NCBI RefSeq assembly: GCF_900116015.1
Contig: NZ_FOYH01000009.1
Coordinates: forward strand, 1 to 64,000
Direction of reading: 5' to 3'
DNA length: 64,000 nucleotides
Source of the DNA: Enterobacter sp. kpr-6
GTDB lineage: Bacteria; Pseudomonadota; Gammaproteobacteria; Enterobacterales; Enterobacteriaceae
Shown here piece after piece: positions 19,819 through 31,563 of the stretch. The position numbers were made by a program, and so were the translations under genes. The notes below the pieces were generated by a model. That model saw nothing but the letters and a program-made list of their open reading frames with translations. It made no database searches and was not told the DNA's origin. Within the stretch, counting starts at the first letter, position 1. Each line of letters starts with the position of its first letter.

Positions 19819-19836
19819 ACAGAGCGCCTTTGTGAT

Positions 19837-19865
19837 AAGCCGATATTATTATCGGCTTTTTTTAT
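19837..19865 (+). terminator. pgi terminator
   Basis: AAGCCGATA-TTAT-TATCGGCTT, a 9-bp perfect stem followed by a long T run. Confidence 0.93.
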
Positions 19866-20184
19866 CGGATAATTCCCGTTGTCTGTGTCTGACTGCAAAT
19901 TCTGTTATTGAGTTTAATCTGAAAAAGAGAAATACCCGGTCATTACCTGTGGGTTATTTTAGGATAATACGGAGAGAGCAAATAATGATGTTTATTTTAA
20001 CATATTGATTATAAATAACTTTAAATAAAATAAATAAATCAACCCGACGCCTGTTATCCAATTATCTTAAAACCCTTCTGCTATTTCCCTGCGACATAAA
20101 TCGCCTGCTTTAGTTGTGTATACTCGATTGCGCCTGAATCCCTTTCAGGTGAAATATCCATTCATTCAATGAAGGGAAATTGAT
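19866..20184 (+). promoter_or_regulatory. AT-rich upstream region of yjbEFGH
   Basis: A 319-base stretch without a gene, very AT-rich at 19980-20040 (TTTAAATAAAATAAATAAAT-like). The only promoter-like element I can point to is TATACT at 20119-20124, without a good -35 box, as expected of an activator-dependent promoter; the E. coli operon is under Rcs control. I did not find an ops/JUMPstart (GGCGGTAG) element. The ribosome binding site is AAGGGAAA just before yjbE. Confidence 0.45.
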
Positions 20185-20427
20185 ATGCATAAAGTCCTGT
20201 ATGGCATTTTTGCCATTTCCGCGCTTGCGGCGACTTCTGCGTTTGCGGCACCGGTACAAGTGGGTGAAGCAGCAGGGTCGGCAGCAACGTCTGTGTCTGC
20301 GGGGAGTTCTACCGCGACCAGCGTTAGCACCGTAAGTTCTGCGGTGGGTGTCGCGCTCGCGGCGACCGGTGGTGGTGATGGCTCCAATACCGGAACCACG
20401 ACCACGACGACCACAAGTACCCAGTAA
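20185..20427 (+). CDS. yjbE: exopolysaccharide operon protein YjbE
   Basis: Exported protein of 80 residues: signal peptide [21 protein letters not shown] with AxA cleavage, then a low-complexity mature chain of Ala, Gly, Ser and Thr ending in a Thr-rich tail ([12 protein letters not shown]). Nearly identical in layout to E. coli YjbE. First gene of yjbEFGH, an operon whose overexpression yields an extracellular polysaccharide in E. coli. Its own biochemical role is unknown. A strong hairpin separates it from yjbF, so it is likely made in excess over the other three. Confidence 0.93.
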   Translation: MHKVLYGIFAISALAATSAFAAPVQVGEAAGSAATSVSAGSSTATSVSTVSSAVGVALAATGGGDGSNTGTTTTTTTSTQ

Positions 20428-20444
20428 TCAGGGGTGCATTAACC

Positions 20445-20472
20445 ATAACCACACTTCGGTGTGGTTATTTTG
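20445..20472 (+). terminator. yjbE-yjbF attenuating hairpin
   Basis: ATAACCACAC-TTCG-GTGTGGTTAT, a 10-bp stem with a UUCG loop followed by only four Ts-like bases (TTTTG). Probably a partial terminator inside the operon, reducing yjbFGH relative to yjbE and protecting the yjbE 3' end. Confidence 0.75.
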
Positions 20473-20488
20473 ACCCTGGAGAATTGTC

Positions 20489-21127
20489 GTGAAGCGACCC
20501 GGAATCCTTCTGCTTTGTCTGTTGCTTCAGGCGTGCTCAGGCACGACCAAAGGACTGGGCAATGCGCTGTGGGATAGCGTATTTGGCACACCCGGCGTGC
20601 ACCTGACGGACGCTGACATTGCCGAAATGCCTTACGCCAGTCAGTACATGCAGCTCGACGGCGGGCCGCAACTGTTTGTCGTTCTGGCCTTCTCGGAAAA
20701 CGGACAGCAGAAATGGGTTACTCAGGATCAGGCCAGCATCGTGACCCAGCACGGGCGCATCGTCAAAACGCTGCTCGGTAAAGATAACCTGTTAGAGGTC
20801 AGTAATTTAAACGCCGATCCGCTGATCAAACCGAATCAAATTGTTGATGGCGCGAACTGGACGCGGGTAATGGGCTGGACCGAACACGGACAGGTGCGCT
20901 ACGCCACGGCACGCTCTGAGTTTCGCTGGGCGGGCACCGACACGCTGACGCTCGGCAGCGACGTCACCGCTGTTCGCGTGCTGGAAGAAGAGATCACCAC
21001 CGGACAAAAAACGTGGACCAACCGTTTCTGGGTGGATAGCGAAGGGCAAATCAGACAGTCGACTCAGTACCTCGGCGCAGACTGGTTCCCGGTGAATACC
21101 CTGCTTATCAAGGCAGCAAAACAATGA
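20489..21127 (+). CDS. yjbF: YjbF/GfcB family lipoprotein
   Basis: Outer-membrane-type lipoprotein of 212 residues. The signal peptide MKRPGILLLCLLLQAC ends in a lipobox with Cys16; Ser17-Gly18 follow, with no Asp at +2, consistent with outer-membrane sorting. The rest is the YjbF/GfcB (DUF2886) domain, with paralogues in the group 4 capsule (gfc) operon. The start is GTG at 20489 with GGAGA upstream. Its stop overlaps the yjbG start by four bases (ATGA), indicating translational coupling. Confidence 0.93.
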   Translation: MKRPGILLLCLLLQACSGTTKGLGNALWDSVFGTPGVHLTDADIAEMPYASQYMQLDGGPQLFVVLAFSENGQQKWVTQDQASIVTQHGRIVKTLLGKDNLLEVSNLNADPLIKPNQIVDGANWTRVMGWTEHGQVRYATARSEFRWAGTDTLTLGSDVTAVRVLEEEITTGQKTWTNRFWVDSEGQIRQSTQYLGADWFPVNTLLIKAAKQ

Positions 21128-21861
21128 AAATAAGAGCAATTGTTTCGTTTTTTTTAGCCCTGGCCTCACCGCTCGCTTTCGCGGCGGGCACGGTCACGGT
21201 CTATTCCTCGCAGGACACACAGCCTAAAAAATTAACCGATGCCGCCCATTTAATCGATCTGGTCGGTCAGCCCCGGCTGGCGAATAGCTGGTGGCCCGGT
21301 GCGGTCATCAGCGAGCGTCAGGCATCCGTGGTGGCAGAGCAGCGCCATCAGGCGCTACTGGCAAAACTGACCGCGCTTGCCGGAGAGGAAGGGGGCGATG
21401 CCGCCGCTGCCATTAATGCGCTGCGCCAGCAGTTGCAGGCTTTTAAAGTGACGGGGCGACAAATCGTGCCGCTCGATCCCGATCAGGTGCGCGTCCAGCC
21501 GGGGGCGAATCCACCGCTGGAAGGTGAATACACGCTGTGGGTGCGTAACCAGCCGTCCACGGTTACGGTCGTCGGGCTTGTCAGCCGTCCGGGGGAGAAG
21601 CCCTTCACGCCGGGGCGCGATGTGGTGAGCTATCTCGATGAGATGGATACCTTAAGCGGCGCGGAAAAAAGCGATGCCTGGCTGATTTACCCGGACGGGC
21701 GCACGCAAAAAGTGCCCGTCGCGTACTGGAACCGACGCCATGTCGAACCCATGCCGGGCAGCGTGATTTTCGTGGGGTTTGCCGATTCGCTCTGGACGAG
21801 CCGGTATAACGAACTGAACGCCGATATTCTCTACTCTCTGACGCACCGGATACCGGATTGA
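21124..21861 (+). CDS. yjbG: YjbG/GfcC family periplasmic protein
   Basis: Exported protein of 245 residues with signal peptide [20 protein letters not shown]. It belongs to the capsule biosynthesis GfcC family; the C-terminal part ([28 protein letters not shown]) resembles the beta-grasp SLBB-type fold seen in GfcC and in Wza-like exporters. Third gene of the operon, overlapping yjbF by four bases and yjbH by one. Role in polysaccharide secretion is inferred from its family and operon. Confidence 0.92.
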   Translation: MKIRAIVSFFLALASPLAFAAGTVTVYSSQDTQPKKLTDAAHLIDLVGQPRLANSWWPGAVISERQASVVAEQRHQALLAKLTALAGEEGGDAAAAINALRQQLQAFKVTGRQIVPLDPDQVRVQPGANPPLEGEYTLWVRNQPSTVTVVGLVSRPGEKPFTPGRDVVSYLDEMDTLSGAEKSDAWLIYPDGRTQKVPVAYWNRRHVEPMPGSVIFVGFADSLWTSRYNELNADILYSLTHRIPD

Positions 21862-23957
21862 TGAAAAAAACGTACCTTTACAGCCTGCTGGCGCTGGGCG
21901 TGAGTGCCGCCTGCCATGCAGAAACGTATCCGGCACCCGTTGGCCCGTCGCAGTCCGATTTTGGTGGCGTGGGCCTGTTGCAAACGCCAACCGCGCGCAT
22001 GGCGCGGGAAGGGGAGATCAGCCTCAACTATCGCGATAACGATCAGTACCGCTATTACTCCGGCTCGGTGCAACTCTTCCCGTGGCTGGAAACCACGCTG
22101 CGTTACACCGACGTGCGTACCCGTGAGTACAGCAGCGTGGACGCGTTCTCCGGCGATCAAACCTATAAAGACAAAGCATTCGATTTAAAACTGCGCCTGT
22201 GGGAAGAGAGCTACTGGCTGCCGCAGGTGGCGGTGGGCGCGCGCGATATCGGCGGGACAGGGCTGTTTGACGCCGAATATGTGGTGGCGAACAAAGCCTG
22301 GGGCCCGTTTGATTTCTCGCTGGGACTGGGCTGGGGCTATCTCGGCACCGCAGGTAATATCAAAAACCCGCTGTGCAGCTACAGCAATAAATATTGCGTG
22401 CGCGATAACAGCTACAACCAGGCGGGGTCGGTGGACGCCAGCCAGATGTTCCACGGCCCGGCCTCGCTGTTCGGCGGCGTGGAGTACCAGACGCCCTGGC
22501 AGCCGCTGCGCCTGAAGCTGGAATATGAAGGCAACAACTACCAGCAGGATTTTGCCGGCAGCCTGCCGCAGAAAAGCAAATTCAACGTCGGGGCGATCTA
22601 CCGCGTCACCAACTGGGCTGACGTGAATGTGAGCTATGAGCGCGGCAACACCCTGATGTTCGGCGTGACGCTGCGCAATAACTTTAACGATCTGCGCCCG
22701 TCTTACAACGATAACGCCCGTCCGCAGTACCAGCCGCAGCCGCAGGACGCCATTCTCCAGCACTCGGTGGTGGCGAATCAGCTAACCATGCTGAAATACA
22801 ACGCCGGGCTTGCCGATCCGAAGATCCAGGTGAAGGGCGACACGCTGTACGTCACTGGCGAGCAGGTGAAATACCGCGACTCGCAGGAAGGCATTGAGCG
22901 CGCTAACCGCATCATCGCCAACGATCTGCCGGACGGCGTGCGCACCATCCGCGTGACGGAAAACCGCCTGAACCTGCCGCAGGTGACGACAGAAACTGAC
23001 GTCGCCAGCCTGCAACGCCATTTGCAGGGCGAACCGCTGGGACAGGAAACGGAGCTGGTGCAAAAACGCATTGAACCGGTGGTGCCGGAAACCACCGAGC
23101 AGGGCTGGTATATCGACAAATCGCGTTTTGATTTCCACCTCGATCCGGTGCTGAATCAGTCTGTTGGCGGCCCGGAAAGTTTTTATATGTACCAACTGGG
23201 GCTGATGGCGACCGCCGATCTGTGGCTCACCGATCACCTGCTGACCACCGGCAGTCTGTTTGGCAACGTTGCCAACAACTACGACAAATTTAACTACACC
23301 AATCCGCCGAAGGATTCTCAGTTGCCGCGCGTGCGTACCCATGTGCGTGACTACGTGGAAAATGACTATTACGTCAACAACCTGCAGGCCAACTACTTCC
23401 AGTATTTCGGCAACGGTTTTTACGGTCAGGTGTATGGCGGCTATCTGGAAACCATGTACGGCGGGGCCGGGGCAGAAGTGCTCTGGCGTCCGGTCGACAG
23501 CAACTGGGCGTTTGGCATTGATGCCAACTACGTGAAACAGCGTGACTGGCGCAGCCCGAAAGAGATGATGAAGTTTACCGACTACACCGCGAAAACCGGC
23601 CATCTCTCCGCCTACTGGACGCCGCCGTTTGCGCAGGATGTGCTGATCAAAGCCAGCGTCGGGCAATATCTGGCGGGCGACAAGGGCGGCACGCTGGAAG
23701 TGTCGAAACACTTCGACAGCGGGGTGGTAGTGGGGACGTATGCCACTATCACTAACGTTTCGCCGGACGAATATGGCGAAGGCGATTTCACCAAAGGGGT
23801 GTACGTGTCGGTGCCGCTGGATCTGTTTACGCCAGGCCCGACGCGCAGCCGCGCTGCGATCGGCTGGACGCCACTGACCCGCGACGGCGGCCAGATGCTT
23901 GGGCGTAAGTTCCAGTTGTATGACATGACCAGCGACCGGAGCGTGAATTTCCGCTGA
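21861..23957 (+). CDS. yjbH: YjbH/GfcD family outer-membrane protein
   Basis: Large outer-membrane beta-barrel lipoprotein-like/porin-like protein of 698 residues (E. coli YjbH 698), with signal [23 protein letters not shown]940 family: [20 protein letters not shown] at the start, many alternating aromatic/glycine strands, and the C-terminal half with [16 protein letters not shown] and a final strand-like [18 protein letters not shown]. Structure predictions for this family show two barrels, proposed for polysaccharide export. The ATG at 21861 overlaps the yjbG stop (TGATG). The operon ends here; a repeat locus follows directly. Confidence 0.93.
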   Translation: MKKTYLYSLLALGVSAACHAETYPAPVGPSQSDFGGVGLLQTPTARMAREGEISLNYRDNDQYRYYSGSVQLFPWLETTLRYTDVRTREYSSVDAFSGDQTYKDKAFDLKLRLWEESYWLPQVAVGARDIGGTGLFDAEYVVANKAWGPFDFSLGLGWGYLGTAGNIKNPLCSYSNKYCVRDNSYNQAGSVDASQMFHGPASLFGGVEYQTPWQPLRLKLEYEGNNYQQDFAGSLPQKSKFNVGAIYRVTNWADVNVSYERGNTLMFGVTLRNNFNDLRPSYNDNARPQYQPQPQDAILQHSVVANQLTMLKYNAGLADPKIQVKGDTLYVTGEQVKYRDSQEGIERANRIIANDLPDGVRTIRVTENRLNLPQVTTETDVASLQRHLQGEPLGQETELVQKRIEPVVPETTEQGWYIDKSRFDFHLDPVLNQSVGGPESFYMYQLGLMATADLWLTDHLLTTGSLFGNVANNYDKFNYTNPPKDSQLPRVRTHVRDYVENDYYVNNLQANYFQYFGNGFYGQVYGGYLETMYGGAGAEVLWRPVDSNWAFGIDANYVKQRDWRSPKEMMKFTDYTAKTGHLSAYWTPPFAQDVLIKASVGQYLAGDKGGTLEVSKHFDSGVVVGTYATITNVSPDEYGEGDFTKGVYVSVPLDLFTPGPTRSRAAIGWTPLTRDGGQMLGRKFQLYDMTSDRSVNFR

Positions 23958-23968
23958 GTTTTACTTCA

Positions 23969-24157
23969 CCCTCACCCTGGCCCTCTCCCTGAGGGAGAGG
24001 GAAAAGGCGGGACCGTGCACGATTTTACCCTCACCCTGGCCCTCTCCCTGAGGGAGAGGGAAAAAGGCGGGACCGTGCACCCTGAGTGAGAGGGAGAAAG
24101 GCGAGTCTGTGCTCGATCGGTCCCCTCTCCCCTGGGGAGAGGGTTAGGGTGAGGGGG
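23969..24157 (-). repeat. REP-like palindromic repeat, locus D (yjbH-psiE)
   Basis: Reverse-oriented, the longest of the ten loci (189 bases). Its CCGG-type arm has decayed to CCCTGGCCC. It contains a tandem duplication: a unit of about 57 bases (hairpin plus GGCGGGACCGTGCAC) appears twice, at about 23964-24022 and 24022-24080. It ends in the TAA-type arm GGGTTAGGGTGAGGGG. It separates the yjbEFGH operon from psiE. Confidence 0.87.
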
Positions 24158-24247
24158 CATTCCCTCTCTCCCTCATAAGTAAAAAATCTAGATCCAGATC
24201 ACACTTCTGCGTTATACATGAAGCTCACCCCTGCTATGAGGTGCCGT

Positions 24248-24658
24248 ATGACATCGCTAATTCGTCCACGCGTTGAGTTCATCTCCACCATTTTGCAGAC
24301 CGTGCTCAATCTGGGTCTGTTGAGCCTCGGCCTGATCCTGGTGGTCTTTCTGGGTAAAGAGACGCTGCATCTGGCAGACGTGCTGTTTGCGCCGGTGCAG
24401 ACCAGCAAATATGAGCTGGTTGAAGGGCTGGTGGTCTACTTTCTCTACTTCGAGTTTATCGCGCTGATTGTGAAGTACTTTCAGTCCGGCTTTCACTTCC
24501 CGCTTCGCTACTTTATCTACATCGGCATTACCGCGATTGTGCGGCTGATCATCGTCGATCATAAATCGCCGATGGACGTGCTGATCTACTCCGGGGCGAT
24601 CCTGCTGCTGGTTATCACCCTCTGGTTGTGTAACTCGAAACGGCTGAAGCGCGAATAA
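24248..24658 (+). CDS. psiE: phosphate-starvation-inducible protein PsiE
   Basis: Inner-membrane protein of 136 residues with four hydrophobic segments (about 17-39, 55-75, 83-103, 108-128) and a basic tail CNSKRLKRE. Nearly identical to E. coli PsiE. The ATG at 24248 has GAGG eight bases before it; an ATG ten codons upstream has no site. In E. coli it is PhoB-activated and CRP-repressed. Here TTATAC (24212-24217) may be the -10 box, and AGATCACAC at 24199-24207 resembles the right half of a CRP site. Molecular function is unknown. It is convergent with malG. Confidence 0.93.
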   Translation: MTSLIRPRVEFISTILQTVLNLGLLSLGLILVVFLGKETLHLADVLFAPVQTSKYELVEGLVVYFLYFEFIALIVKYFQSGFHFPLRYFIYIGITAIVRLIIVDHKSPMDVLIYSGAILLLVITLWLCNSKRLKRE

Positions 24659-24681
24659 AAAAAGGCGCTCCGGGGAGCGCC
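24656..24681 (-). terminator. malEFG operon terminator
   Basis: On the minus strand GGCGCTCC-CC-GGAGCGCC followed by eight Ts, overlapping the last bases of psiE. It ends the malE-malF-malG transcript; on the plus strand no T run follows, so psiE relies on something else or ends here weakly. Confidence 0.88.
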
Positions 24682-24746
24682 AAACAACAGTCACAAGTTA
24701 AGGGTCAATACAATTTGAGGATAACAGTGGCATATCACGATGAAGC
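24656..24746 (-). ncRNA. candidate 3'-UTR small RNA of malEFG (MdoR/MalH-like)
   Basis: The malG stop is followed by a 91-base untranslated tail ending in a strong intrinsic terminator. In E. coli the same 3' UTR is processed into the Hfq-bound small RNA MdoR (MalH), which represses general porins when maltose is used. Here position, length and terminator fit; I cannot verify the seed sequence from memory, so the call rests on context. Confidence 0.4.
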
Positions 24747-25637
24747 TTAACCTTTCACCCCACCAGCCGTCAGGCCGTTGACCAGCCAGCGCTGCGCAAG
24801 CAGGAACACGGCGGTGATGGGGATTGCAGAAAGGACGGCGGCAGCAGCGAAATCACCCCACAAATAGTTCTGCGGATTGAGGTACTGCTGCATTCCGACC
24901 GCCAGCGTGTAGCTGTTTACATCACGCAGCAACAGCGAGGCGACCGGGACTTCGGTAATGGCGGCAATAAACGACAGAATAAATACTACCGCCAGAATAG
25001 GGACAGACAGCGGCAACAGCACCAGACGGAAAGCCTGCCATGGCGTTGCGCCATCCAGCGCGGCAGCTTCTTCCAGTGAGTTGTCGATGGTTTCAAAATA
25101 GCCTTTAATCGTCCACACATGCAGCGCGATGCCGCCAAGATAGGCGAAGATCACTCCGCCATGCGTATTCAGGCCAATAAACGGAATGTACTGGCCGAGG
25201 CGATCAAATAACGCGTACAGCGCCACCAGCGACAGCACCGCCGGGAACATCTGGAAAATCAGCATCCCTTTTAACAGTGTCGCCTTACCGCGAAAACGCA
25301 TACGGGCAAAGGCGTAAGCGCAGGTGGTGGAGAGCGTCACGATGCCCACGGCGGTGATCACCGCAATCTTGATGGAGTTCCACAGCCACAGCAGCACCGG
25401 GAACGGGGGCGGCGTCACGCGCCCGTCAGCGTGTTCAACGCTAAAGCCCAGCGCCAGACGCCAGTGTTCCCAGGAGATCTGCTCCGGGATCAGGCTGCCG
25501 GTGGCGAAGTTGCCCGGACGCAGTGAAATCGCGATCACCATCAGCAGCGGGAACATGATCGCCGCAATAAAAATCAGCAGTCCTAAATGGGTGATGAGTA
25601 ACCGCAGTTTTTGCGATTTGGGTTGCACCATAGCCAT
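24747..25637 (-). CDS. malG: maltose ABC transporter permease MalG
   Basis: One of the two membrane subunits of the maltose/maltodextrin importer MalFGK2. It is 296 residues, identical in length to E. coli, with six transmembrane segments and the EAA loop that docks onto MalK ([28 protein letters not shown], about residues 190-217). The C-terminus [12 protein letters not shown], which reaches into the MalK dimer interface, is intact. Last gene of malEFG, 14 bases after malF; followed by the operon terminator. Confidence 0.98.
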   Translation of the reverse strand: MAMVQPKSQKLRLLITHLGLLIFIAAIMFPLLMVIAISLRPGNFATGSLIPEQISWEHWRLALGFSVEHADGRVTPPPFPVLLWLWNSIKIAVITAVGIVTLSTTCAYAFARMRFRGKATLLKGMLIFQMFPAVLSLVALYALFDRLGQYIPFIGLNTHGGVIFAYLGGIALHVWTIKGYFETIDNSLEEAAALDGATPWQAFRLVLLPLSVPILAVVFILSFIAAITEVPVASLLLRDVNSYTLAVGMQQYLNPQNYLWGDFAAAAVLSAIPITAVFLLAQRWLVNGLTAGGVKG

Positions 25638-25651
25638 CGTTTTTTTCTCCC

Positions 25652-27196
25652 TTAATCAAACTTCATGCGTGTGGCTTTGAGGTTCACAATCGCCAGTGCC
25701 CCAACCAGCAGGAATATCAGCGTGGCAATCGCCGCCGCCAGGCCAAAGTCCTGCCCGCCGCCGCCTTCAAACGCGATGCGGTAGGTGTAACTCACCAGCA
25801 AATCGGTGTAACCGGCCGGTGTGGTGGTGCCGAGTCGGTCCGGACCGCCGTTGGTCAGAAGCTGGATCAGCACAAAGTTATTAAAGTTAAAGGCAAAGCT
25901 GGCGATCATCAGCGGCGTCAGCGGCTTGATCAGCAGCGGCAAAGTTATCTTAAAGAAGTTCTGGAAGGGTCCGGCCCCGTCCATTGCCGACGCTTCATAC
26001 AGATCGTCGGGAATGGCTTTCAGCAGGCCCATGCACAGGATCATCATGTACGGATAGCCAAGCCAGGTGTTGACGATGACCACCATCGCACGCGCGGTAT
26101 TCGGATCGCTGAACCACGCCGGTTTGATGCCAAACAGCCCGCTCAGCATCATGTTGATTTCCCCGAAGCTCTGGTTGAACAGGCCTTTGAAAATCAGGAT
26201 AGAGATAAACGACGGCACGGCGTAGGGCAGGATCAGCAGCAGGCGGTAAACCGCTTTGCCTTTGAGGGATTCCCACTGCACCACGCAGGCCAGCACCATG
26301 CCTACCGCCACGGTCAGTACGACCGTCAGCAGGGAGAAAATCACTGTCCAGACGAAGATAGCGAAGAACGGCTTCTGGATCCCTTCATCGGTAAACACAC
26401 GCATGAAGTTGCCCCAGCCGGTCGTCACGGTATAGCCCGGACTGAGTTTTTCGTCGCCCCAGTTGCCGTCGGCGTTTATCGCCTGGTAATAGCCGATTTC
26501 ATTGTTCGGACGGTATTTCACGCCGCTCTGATTGTTGGTCAGCCCGCCGTCATCGGTACGCGTATAGAGCGGCTGGGTGCCGGAGAACTGGCGCAGCGAG
26601 CTCATTACCACTTTGCTTTCATCCGGCAGAATTGCCGAAAGCCGGGTCAGCGCCTGACGGTTTTGGGTGATGACGCGCAGGTTAGCCCGCTCGCCCGCAG
26701 GTAGCGCGTCGGCGGCTTTTAACGTCAGCGTTTGTTCGCCGCCAAATTTGAACGGTTCAGAAACGAAGTTTTTGCCGCTTTCACCGTCGGTCAGCGCCAG
26801 TTGCCACTGGTCACCCGCCGGGTAGAGGCCAAAGTTGAAGGTTTTGCCCGCCTCGTAAGAGCGATCCATCAGCACCTGCTCCGCACGCTCCTGAGTAAGC
26901 TGGTTGGTACTGCTGTAGTTGGTAAAAGCGATAGCGATGGTGCAGACCAGCGGAAACAGGACGAACAGCCCCATGCCCGCAAGACCGGGGTAAACGTAGC
27001 GCCAGGCGTAGGTTTTACGGTTGGCGAAAATATAGAGGCCAGCAGAGCTTAAAATCAGCGTCATGATGGCAAACAGGTACTCCCCCTGGGCGTACATCAA
27101 AACCACAAGATATGCCACCAGCAGGCCAATCACGGCGATCGCTGACCACTTCAGCGCCTCGCTTTGCCACCAATGACTCTTTTTAACGACATCCAT
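25652..27196 (-). CDS. malF: maltose ABC transporter permease MalF
   Basis: Second membrane subunit of the maltose importer, 514 residues (E. coli 514), with eight transmembrane segments. The large periplasmic P2 domain between TM3 and TM4 (about residues 95-275) contacts MalE. The EAA loop ([31 protein letters not shown]) is near residues 400-430. It lies 186 bases after malE; that gap is mostly a palindromic repeat, consistent with the known large excess of MalE over MalF/MalG. Confidence 0.98.
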   Translation of the reverse strand: MDVVKKSHWWQSEALKWSAIAVIGLLVAYLVVLMYAQGEYLFAIMTLILSSAGLYIFANRKTYAWRYVYPGLAGMGLFVLFPLVCTIAIAFTNYSSTNQLTQERAEQVLMDRSYEAGKTFNFGLYPAGDQWQLALTDGESGKNFVSEPFKFGGEQTLTLKAADALPAGERANLRVITQNRQALTRLSAILPDESKVVMSSLRQFSGTQPLYTRTDDGGLTNNQSGVKYRPNNEIGYYQAINADGNWGDEKLSPGYTVTTGWGNFMRVFTDEGIQKPFFAIFVWTVIFSLLTVVLTVAVGMVLACVVQWESLKGKAVYRLLLILPYAVPSFISILIFKGLFNQSFGEINMMLSGLFGIKPAWFSDPNTARAMVVIVNTWLGYPYMMILCMGLLKAIPDDLYEASAMDGAGPFQNFFKITLPLLIKPLTPLMIASFAFNFNNFVLIQLLTNGGPDRLGTTTPAGYTDLLVSYTYRIAFEGGGGQDFGLAAAIATLIFLLVGALAIVNLKATRMKFD

Positions 27197-27241
27197 GGGG
27201 ATTCTTCCTCTTACCGCTATTGAACAATCTTTAGTGCATTT

Positions 27242-27372
27242 CCCCTCACCCCGACCCTCTCCCCCAGGAGAGGGGGAAGGGCGGGCCCGTGCTCTCCCCG
27301 GGAGAGGGAGAAGGGCAGACCCGCACTCGATCGGTTCCCTCTCCCGTGGGGAGAGGGTTAGGGTGAGGGGGG
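27242..27372 (-). repeat. REP-like palindromic repeat, locus E (malE-malF)
   Basis: Reverse-oriented triplet: CCCTCACCCCGACC arm with hairpin, a shortened middle unit (CTCTCCCCGGGAGAGGG), and the TAA-type unit ending GGGTTAGGGTGAGGGG. It fills the malE-malF spacer, ten bases after the malE stop in the transcribed direction. The E. coli spacer holds REP sequences that stabilise malE mRNA; here a different repeat sits at the same place. Confidence 0.88.
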
Positions 27373-27382
27373 GACTTAAGGT

Positions 27383-28609
<1,227 letters not shown>

Positions 28610-28644
28610 TTAACGGATGCCAGTCTCCTGTTTTGACAAGCGCT

Positions 28645-28850
28645 TCTCATCCTCCTTCGGCCTACGCCCCACCCCTGCTTTCTGTGATCTTGCTTCCATA
28701 AATCAAAGTTATGCGCGGTGGCGCACAGAAAACCGCCACGGTTTTTGCCGCCTGCATCACGAAAATCGTCAGCGGGTTGAACTTGTGGGGGCAGACCCGG
28801 TCGCCTCATCCTCCCGCCTCCTCCCCCATAAAAAAGGGAGGGGGTGGAGG
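28645..28850. promoter_or_regulatory. malE/malK divergent control region with MalT boxes
   Basis: MalT boxes resemble GGGGA(T/G)GAGG. I see GGGGAGGAGG (perfect, minus strand, 28817-28826), GAGGATGAGG (9/10, minus, 28804-28813), GGGGTGGAGG (9/10, plus, 28841-28850) and GAGGATGAGA (8/10, minus, 28645-28654). A CRP-type half site TGTGA lies at 28683-28687 and GCGCACAG lies 30-40 bases on. This arrangement, clusters of MalT boxes at both ends with CRP sites between, is that of the E. coli malEp/malKp region. Confidence 0.75.
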
Positions 28851-28924
28851 ATTCACCAGAGTAATGAATCCCGCATAGTCGCCGCATCTTGAAGGTTTTA
28901 GGGTTGTCACTAAGGGAGAAGGAC

Positions 28925-30034
28925 ATGGCGAGCGTGCAGCTGCGAAACGTAACGAAAGCCTGGGGCGACGTTGTCGTTTCTAAAGACATCAATCTCGATA
29001 TTCATGAAGGCGAGTTTGTGGTGTTTGTCGGACCGTCGGGCTGCGGTAAATCGACACTTCTGCGCATGATTGCCGGGCTGGAAACCATCACCAGTGGGGA
29101 TTTAATGATTGGTGATACGCGTGTTAATGACGTGCCGCCTGCCGAGCGTGGCGTCGGCATGGTGTTCCAGTCTTACGCCCTGTATCCGCATCTTTCCGTA
29201 TCAGAAAACATGTCTTTCGGCCTGAAGCTGGCGGGAGCCAAAAAAGAGACCATCAAATCGCGCGTCACGCAGGTGGCGGAAGTGCTGCAACTGGGCCACC
29301 TGCTGGACCGCAAGCCCAAAGCGCTCTCCGGCGGTCAGCGTCAGCGCGTGGCGATTGGCCGCACACTGGTGGCAGAACCGCGTGTATTTCTGCTCGATGA
29401 ACCGCTGTCCAACCTGGACGCCGCGCTGCGCGTGCAGATGCGCATTGAGATCTCCCGTCTGCATAAGCGCCTGGGGCGCACCATGATTTACGTCACCCAC
29501 GATCAGGTTGAAGCGATGACGCTCGCCGACAAAATCGTGGTGCTGGATGCCGGTCGCGTCGCGCAGGTCGGCAAGCCGCTGGAGCTTTATCACTACCCGG
29601 CAGACCGCTTTGTCGCGGGCTTTATCGGTTCACCGAAGATGAACTTTTTGCCGGTGAAGGTCACCGCCACCGCCATTGAACAGGTGCAGGTTGAACTGCC
29701 GAACCGCCAGCAAGTCTGGCTGCCGGTGGAAAGCAACAATGTGCAGGTGGGGGCCAACATGTCGTTAGGTATTCGCCCGGAACATCTGCTGCCCAGTGAC
29801 ATCGCTGATGTCACCCTGGAAGGCGTTGTTCAGGTCGTCGAGCAGTTGGGTCACGAAACGCAAATTCATATCCAGATCCCCGCCATACGGCAGAACCTGG
29901 TTTACCGCCAGACTGACGTGGTGTTGGTAGAAGAGGGTGCCACATTCGCTATCGGCTTGCCGCCGGAGCGCTGCCATCTGTTCCGTGAAGATGGCACCGC
30001 TTGTCGTCGGTTGCACAAAGAGCCAGGCGTTTAA
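28925..30034 (+). CDS. malK: maltose ABC transporter ATPase MalK
   Basis: ATP-binding subunit of the maltose importer, also the docking point for inhibition by unphosphorylated EIIA-Glc and a negative regulator of MalT. It is 369 residues (E. coli 371; two residues are missing from the ELPMPNRQ segment). Walker [10 protein letters not shown] (36-44), signature LSGGQRQR, Walker [13 protein letters not shown], and the C-terminal regulatory domain (about 240-369). The ATG at 28925 has GAGAAGGA upstream. First gene of malK-lamB-malM. Confidence 0.98.
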   Translation: MASVQLRNVTKAWGDVVVSKDINLDIHEGEFVVFVGPSGCGKSTLLRMIAGLETITSGDLMIGDTRVNDVPPAERGVGMVFQSYALYPHLSVSENMSFGLKLAGAKKETIKSRVTQVAEVLQLGHLLDRKPKALSGGQRQRVAIGRTLVAEPRVFLLDEPLSNLDAALRVQMRIEISRLHKRLGRTMIYVTHDQVEAMTLADKIVVLDAGRVAQVGKPLELYHYPADRFVAGFIGSPKMNFLPVKVTATAIEQVQVELPNRQQVWLPVESNNVQVGANMSLGIRPEHLLPSDIADVTLEGVVQVVEQLGHETQIHIQIPAIRQNLVYRQTDVVLVEEGATFAIGLPPERCHLFREDGTACRRLHKEPGV

Positions 30035-30096
30035 GCACTCCATAACTACACAAAATCATTCGGGCTGCATCGAGCGGCCTGAATGATGAAGTGTAA

Positions 30097-31449
<1,353 letters not shown>

Positions 31450-31479
31450 TCACTTACTAACCTGATGCAATGACCGGAA

Positions 31480-31497
31480 GAGGGGCGTAAGCCCCTC
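31480..31497 (+). other. lamB-malM intercistronic hairpin
   Basis: GAGGGGC-GTAA-GCCCCTC, a 7-bp stem with a GNRA-type loop and no T run after it. Probably stabilises lamB mRNA or attenuates malM rather than terminating fully. Confidence 0.6.
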
Positions 31498-31563
31498 AAC
31501 CCATTGGGTACGACGCGCTATTGCCTGGCCGCTGTGGTACCTGTGAAAGAAAAGGTGATAAAA

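Noticed and set aside
19866-20184. ops/JUMPstart anti-termination element for the yjb exopolysaccharide operon
   Set aside because: No GGCGGTAG-type sequence found in the leader.
24159-24247. Pho box upstream of psiE
   Set aside because: No convincing pair of CTGTCAT repeats; only a weak CRP-like half site and a -10 box can be pointed out.
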